Assembly (NCBI GenBank): GCA_007122815.1
Contig: SKSV01000135.1
Location: 1 to 5,972, forward strand
Reading direction: 5' to 3'
DNA: 5,972 nucleotides
From: Trueperaceae bacterium
GTDB lineage: Bacteria; Deinococcota; Deinococci; Deinococcales; Trueperaceae
The notes under the pieces are model-generated. The model saw nothing but the letters and a program-made list of their open reading frames with translations. It made no database searches and was not told the origin of the DNA. Positions within the stretch are counted from its first letter, which is position 1. Each line of letters begins with the position of its first letter. Below, one piece after another: positions 5,010-5,972 of the stretch. Both the position numbers and the translations under genes were made by a program.

Positions 5010-5972
5010 TCAAGCCGCTGGCCGACCCGACGTGATCGGTCCGTTCCAGCCCGCGAGGCCACCCTCCAGGTGCCGCAACCCGACGACGCCGGACGACCCC
5101 AGGATCTCTGCTGCCGTGACGCTCCTGACACCGTGGGCGCAGTACAACACGTAGACGGAGGCGTTCGGCAACTCCGGCGGCGCCTCGTGTAGGACGGAGA
5201 GTGGACGATTCAGGGCCCCCGGGATGTGGCCTGCCTCGAACTCCGATGGCTCACGCACGTCGACGAACAGGGCTCCCGGCAGGCTGGCTGCCGCTTGGGC
5301 ATCGAGAGCAAGCGGCGCCGCGCAGCTGGCCGCCTCCGCATGGACCGGCTCCGCCGTCCCTGCGCAGCCGGCGCAGCCGTCACGCTTCAACACGGCAACC
5401 TGGCGACTGCTCATGTCGCGGGCGTCTATGTACCACAGTCTGCCCGTGAGGGTCCGCAGCGACCGGTCTCGATCGCCGCCCGCGAGCAGTTTGACGACCT
5501 CGGCGGCCTGGATGGCCCCCGTCATGCCCACGAGTGGACCGAGCACGCCAGCCTCGGCGCAGTTCGGAACCCAACCCTGCGGCGGATGGGGAAACAGGCA
5601 GCGGAGGCAGGGGCCGTGGCGGACGTCGAACACGGTTACCATCGCCTCCATCGCGGTGACCGAGCCGTACACCAGCGGTAGACGCAACCTCGCCGTCGTG
5701 TCGGCAAGAAGATACTTGGCAGGGTAGTTGTCGCTGCCGTCCACGACGATGTCGTGTTCGAGGAGCAGCGTCTCGGCGTTCGCCTCTTCGAAGCGGCCCT
5801 CTATGCCGAGGATCTCGATGTCGGAGTTCAGACCACGTAGGCGCGCGGCCGCAGCGTGTGCCTTCGGCGCGCCTTCGTCGCGCTCGCTGAACAGCACTTG
5901 GCGCTGCAGGTTGGTTCGTTCGACACGGTCCGGATCGATGATCGTGATCCGCCCCAACCCGACCCCGGCGAG
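5010..5972 (-). CDS. E1-like adenylyltransferase (ThiF/MoeB/HesA family) with C-terminal rhodanese domain; N-terminus beyond right edge
   Basis: The minus-strand frame is open to the window edge, starting LAGVGLGRITIIDPD, the region just after the usual start of the glycine-rich ATP-binding motif, so roughly the first 30-50 residues are missing. Numbering from the Leu codon at 5957: DPDRVERTNLQRQVLF (8-23) is the E1 nucleotide-binding stretch, VVDGSDN (71-77) the Mg/adenylate motif, CLRC (117-120) and CAGC (195-198) the structural zinc cysteines, and NCAEAGVLGP (132-141) carries the cysteine found in MoeB/ThiF. From about 215 follows a rhodanese domain: LFVDVREPSEFEAGHIPGALN (230-250) and active-site loop YCAHGVRS (272-279) with Cys273. 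Fusions of this kind (MoeZ, Uba4/MOCS3) adenylate and then sulfurate the C-terminal Gly-Gly of small carriers such as MoaD, ThiS or CysO. Which carrier it serves cannot be told here. It is tail-to-tail with valS, 13 bp apart, with no obvious terminator between. Confidence 0.93.
   Translation of the reverse strand, partial: LAGVGLGRITIIDPDRVERTNLQRQVLFSERDEGAPKAHAAAARLRGLNSDIEILGIEGRFEEANAETLLLEHDIVVDGSDNYPAKYLLADTTARLRLPLVYGSVTAMEAMVTVFDVRHGPCLRCLFPHPPQGWVPNCAEAGVLGPLVGMTGAIQAAEVVKLLAGGDRDRSLRTLTGRLWYIDARDMSSRQVAVLKRDGCAGCAGTAEPVHAEAASCAAPLALDAQAAASLPGALFVDVREPSEFEAGHIPGALNRPLSVLHEAPPELPNASVYVLYCAHGVRSVTAAEILGSSGVVGLRHLEGGLAGWNGPITSGRPAA

Noticed and set aside
4037..5013. Minus-strand open frames opposite the 3' half of valS
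   Set aside because: Arg/Ala/Ser-rich antisense translations with no family resemblance, overlapping conserved valS sequence.
5955..5957. TTG as the real start of the E1-rhodanese protein
   Set aside because: The frame remains open upstream to the edge with E1-like sequence (LAGVG), and the glycine-rich ATP motif needed by the family would be lost, so the gene is simply cut by the window.
1..5972. A new defence, mobile or CRISPR-like system
   Set aside because: No transposase, integrase, nuclease, array of spaced repeats or toxin-antitoxin pattern is visible; the complete genes are core housekeeping families.

Overview
This is a GC-rich bacterial chromosomal window of housekeeping genes. 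From left to right it holds a leftward kinase-fold gene cut by the left edge, a rightward mrp-type P-loop ATPase gene, a long untranslated leader that is a valine T-box riboswitch, the rightward valS gene, and a leftward gene for an E1-like activating enzyme fused to a rhodanese domain, cut by the right edge. The ValS protein matches the general pattern I recall for Thermus/Deinococcus ValS, including phrases in the catalytic core and the C-terminal coiled coil. Together with the GC-rich codon use, a possible leaderless start and a T-box with an apparently translational layout, this points to Deinococcota (perhaps a Deinococcus/Truepera relative). An actinobacterium is the main alternative, because the Mrp protein lacks the CPxC motif, as I recall for actinobacterial Mrp. 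The assignment is an inference from memory, not from a search.

Positions 1-657 (minus) encode the N-terminal 219 residues of a protein with a short, degenerate protein-kinase fold. Its start lies in a 26-bp perfect tandem duplication (637-688), which creates a second upstream ATG and a nine-codon mini-ORF whose stop overlaps the real start. The divergent intergenic region 658-853 holds a good minus-strand sigma70-like promoter with a 10-bp palindrome in its spacer, and a weaker plus-strand promoter placed so that the mrp message could begin at its own ATG. Positions 854-1906 encode Mrp: an N-terminal MIP18/DUF59 domain followed by a ParA/MinD-type ATPase.

Positions 1907-2320 hold no gene. 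A candidate -10 box is followed by Stem I with a GUC (Val) specifier, a branched linker, a Stem III candidate, and a textbook T-box antisequestrator with a UGGU bulge complementary to the ACCA end of tRNA-Val. There is no terminator with a U-run. Instead the 3' strand of the antisequestrator is complementary to bases overlapping the valS Shine-Dalgarno sequence, so the switch probably controls translation: uncharged tRNA-Val would free the ribosome site. valS (2321-4996) encodes a full-length 891-residue valyl-tRNA synthetase with intact HIGH, KMSKS and editing motifs. It converges, 13 bp away, on the E1-rhodanese gene (5010 to right edge), which probably activates a sulfur-carrier protein for molybdopterin, thiamin or thiolation chemistry.

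Most genes here are ordinary. The best candidates for a second look are the valS T-box, the degenerate kinase with its duplicated start, and the cysteine-poor Mrp. I see no mobile element, CRISPR array, tRNA, rRNA or defence system.
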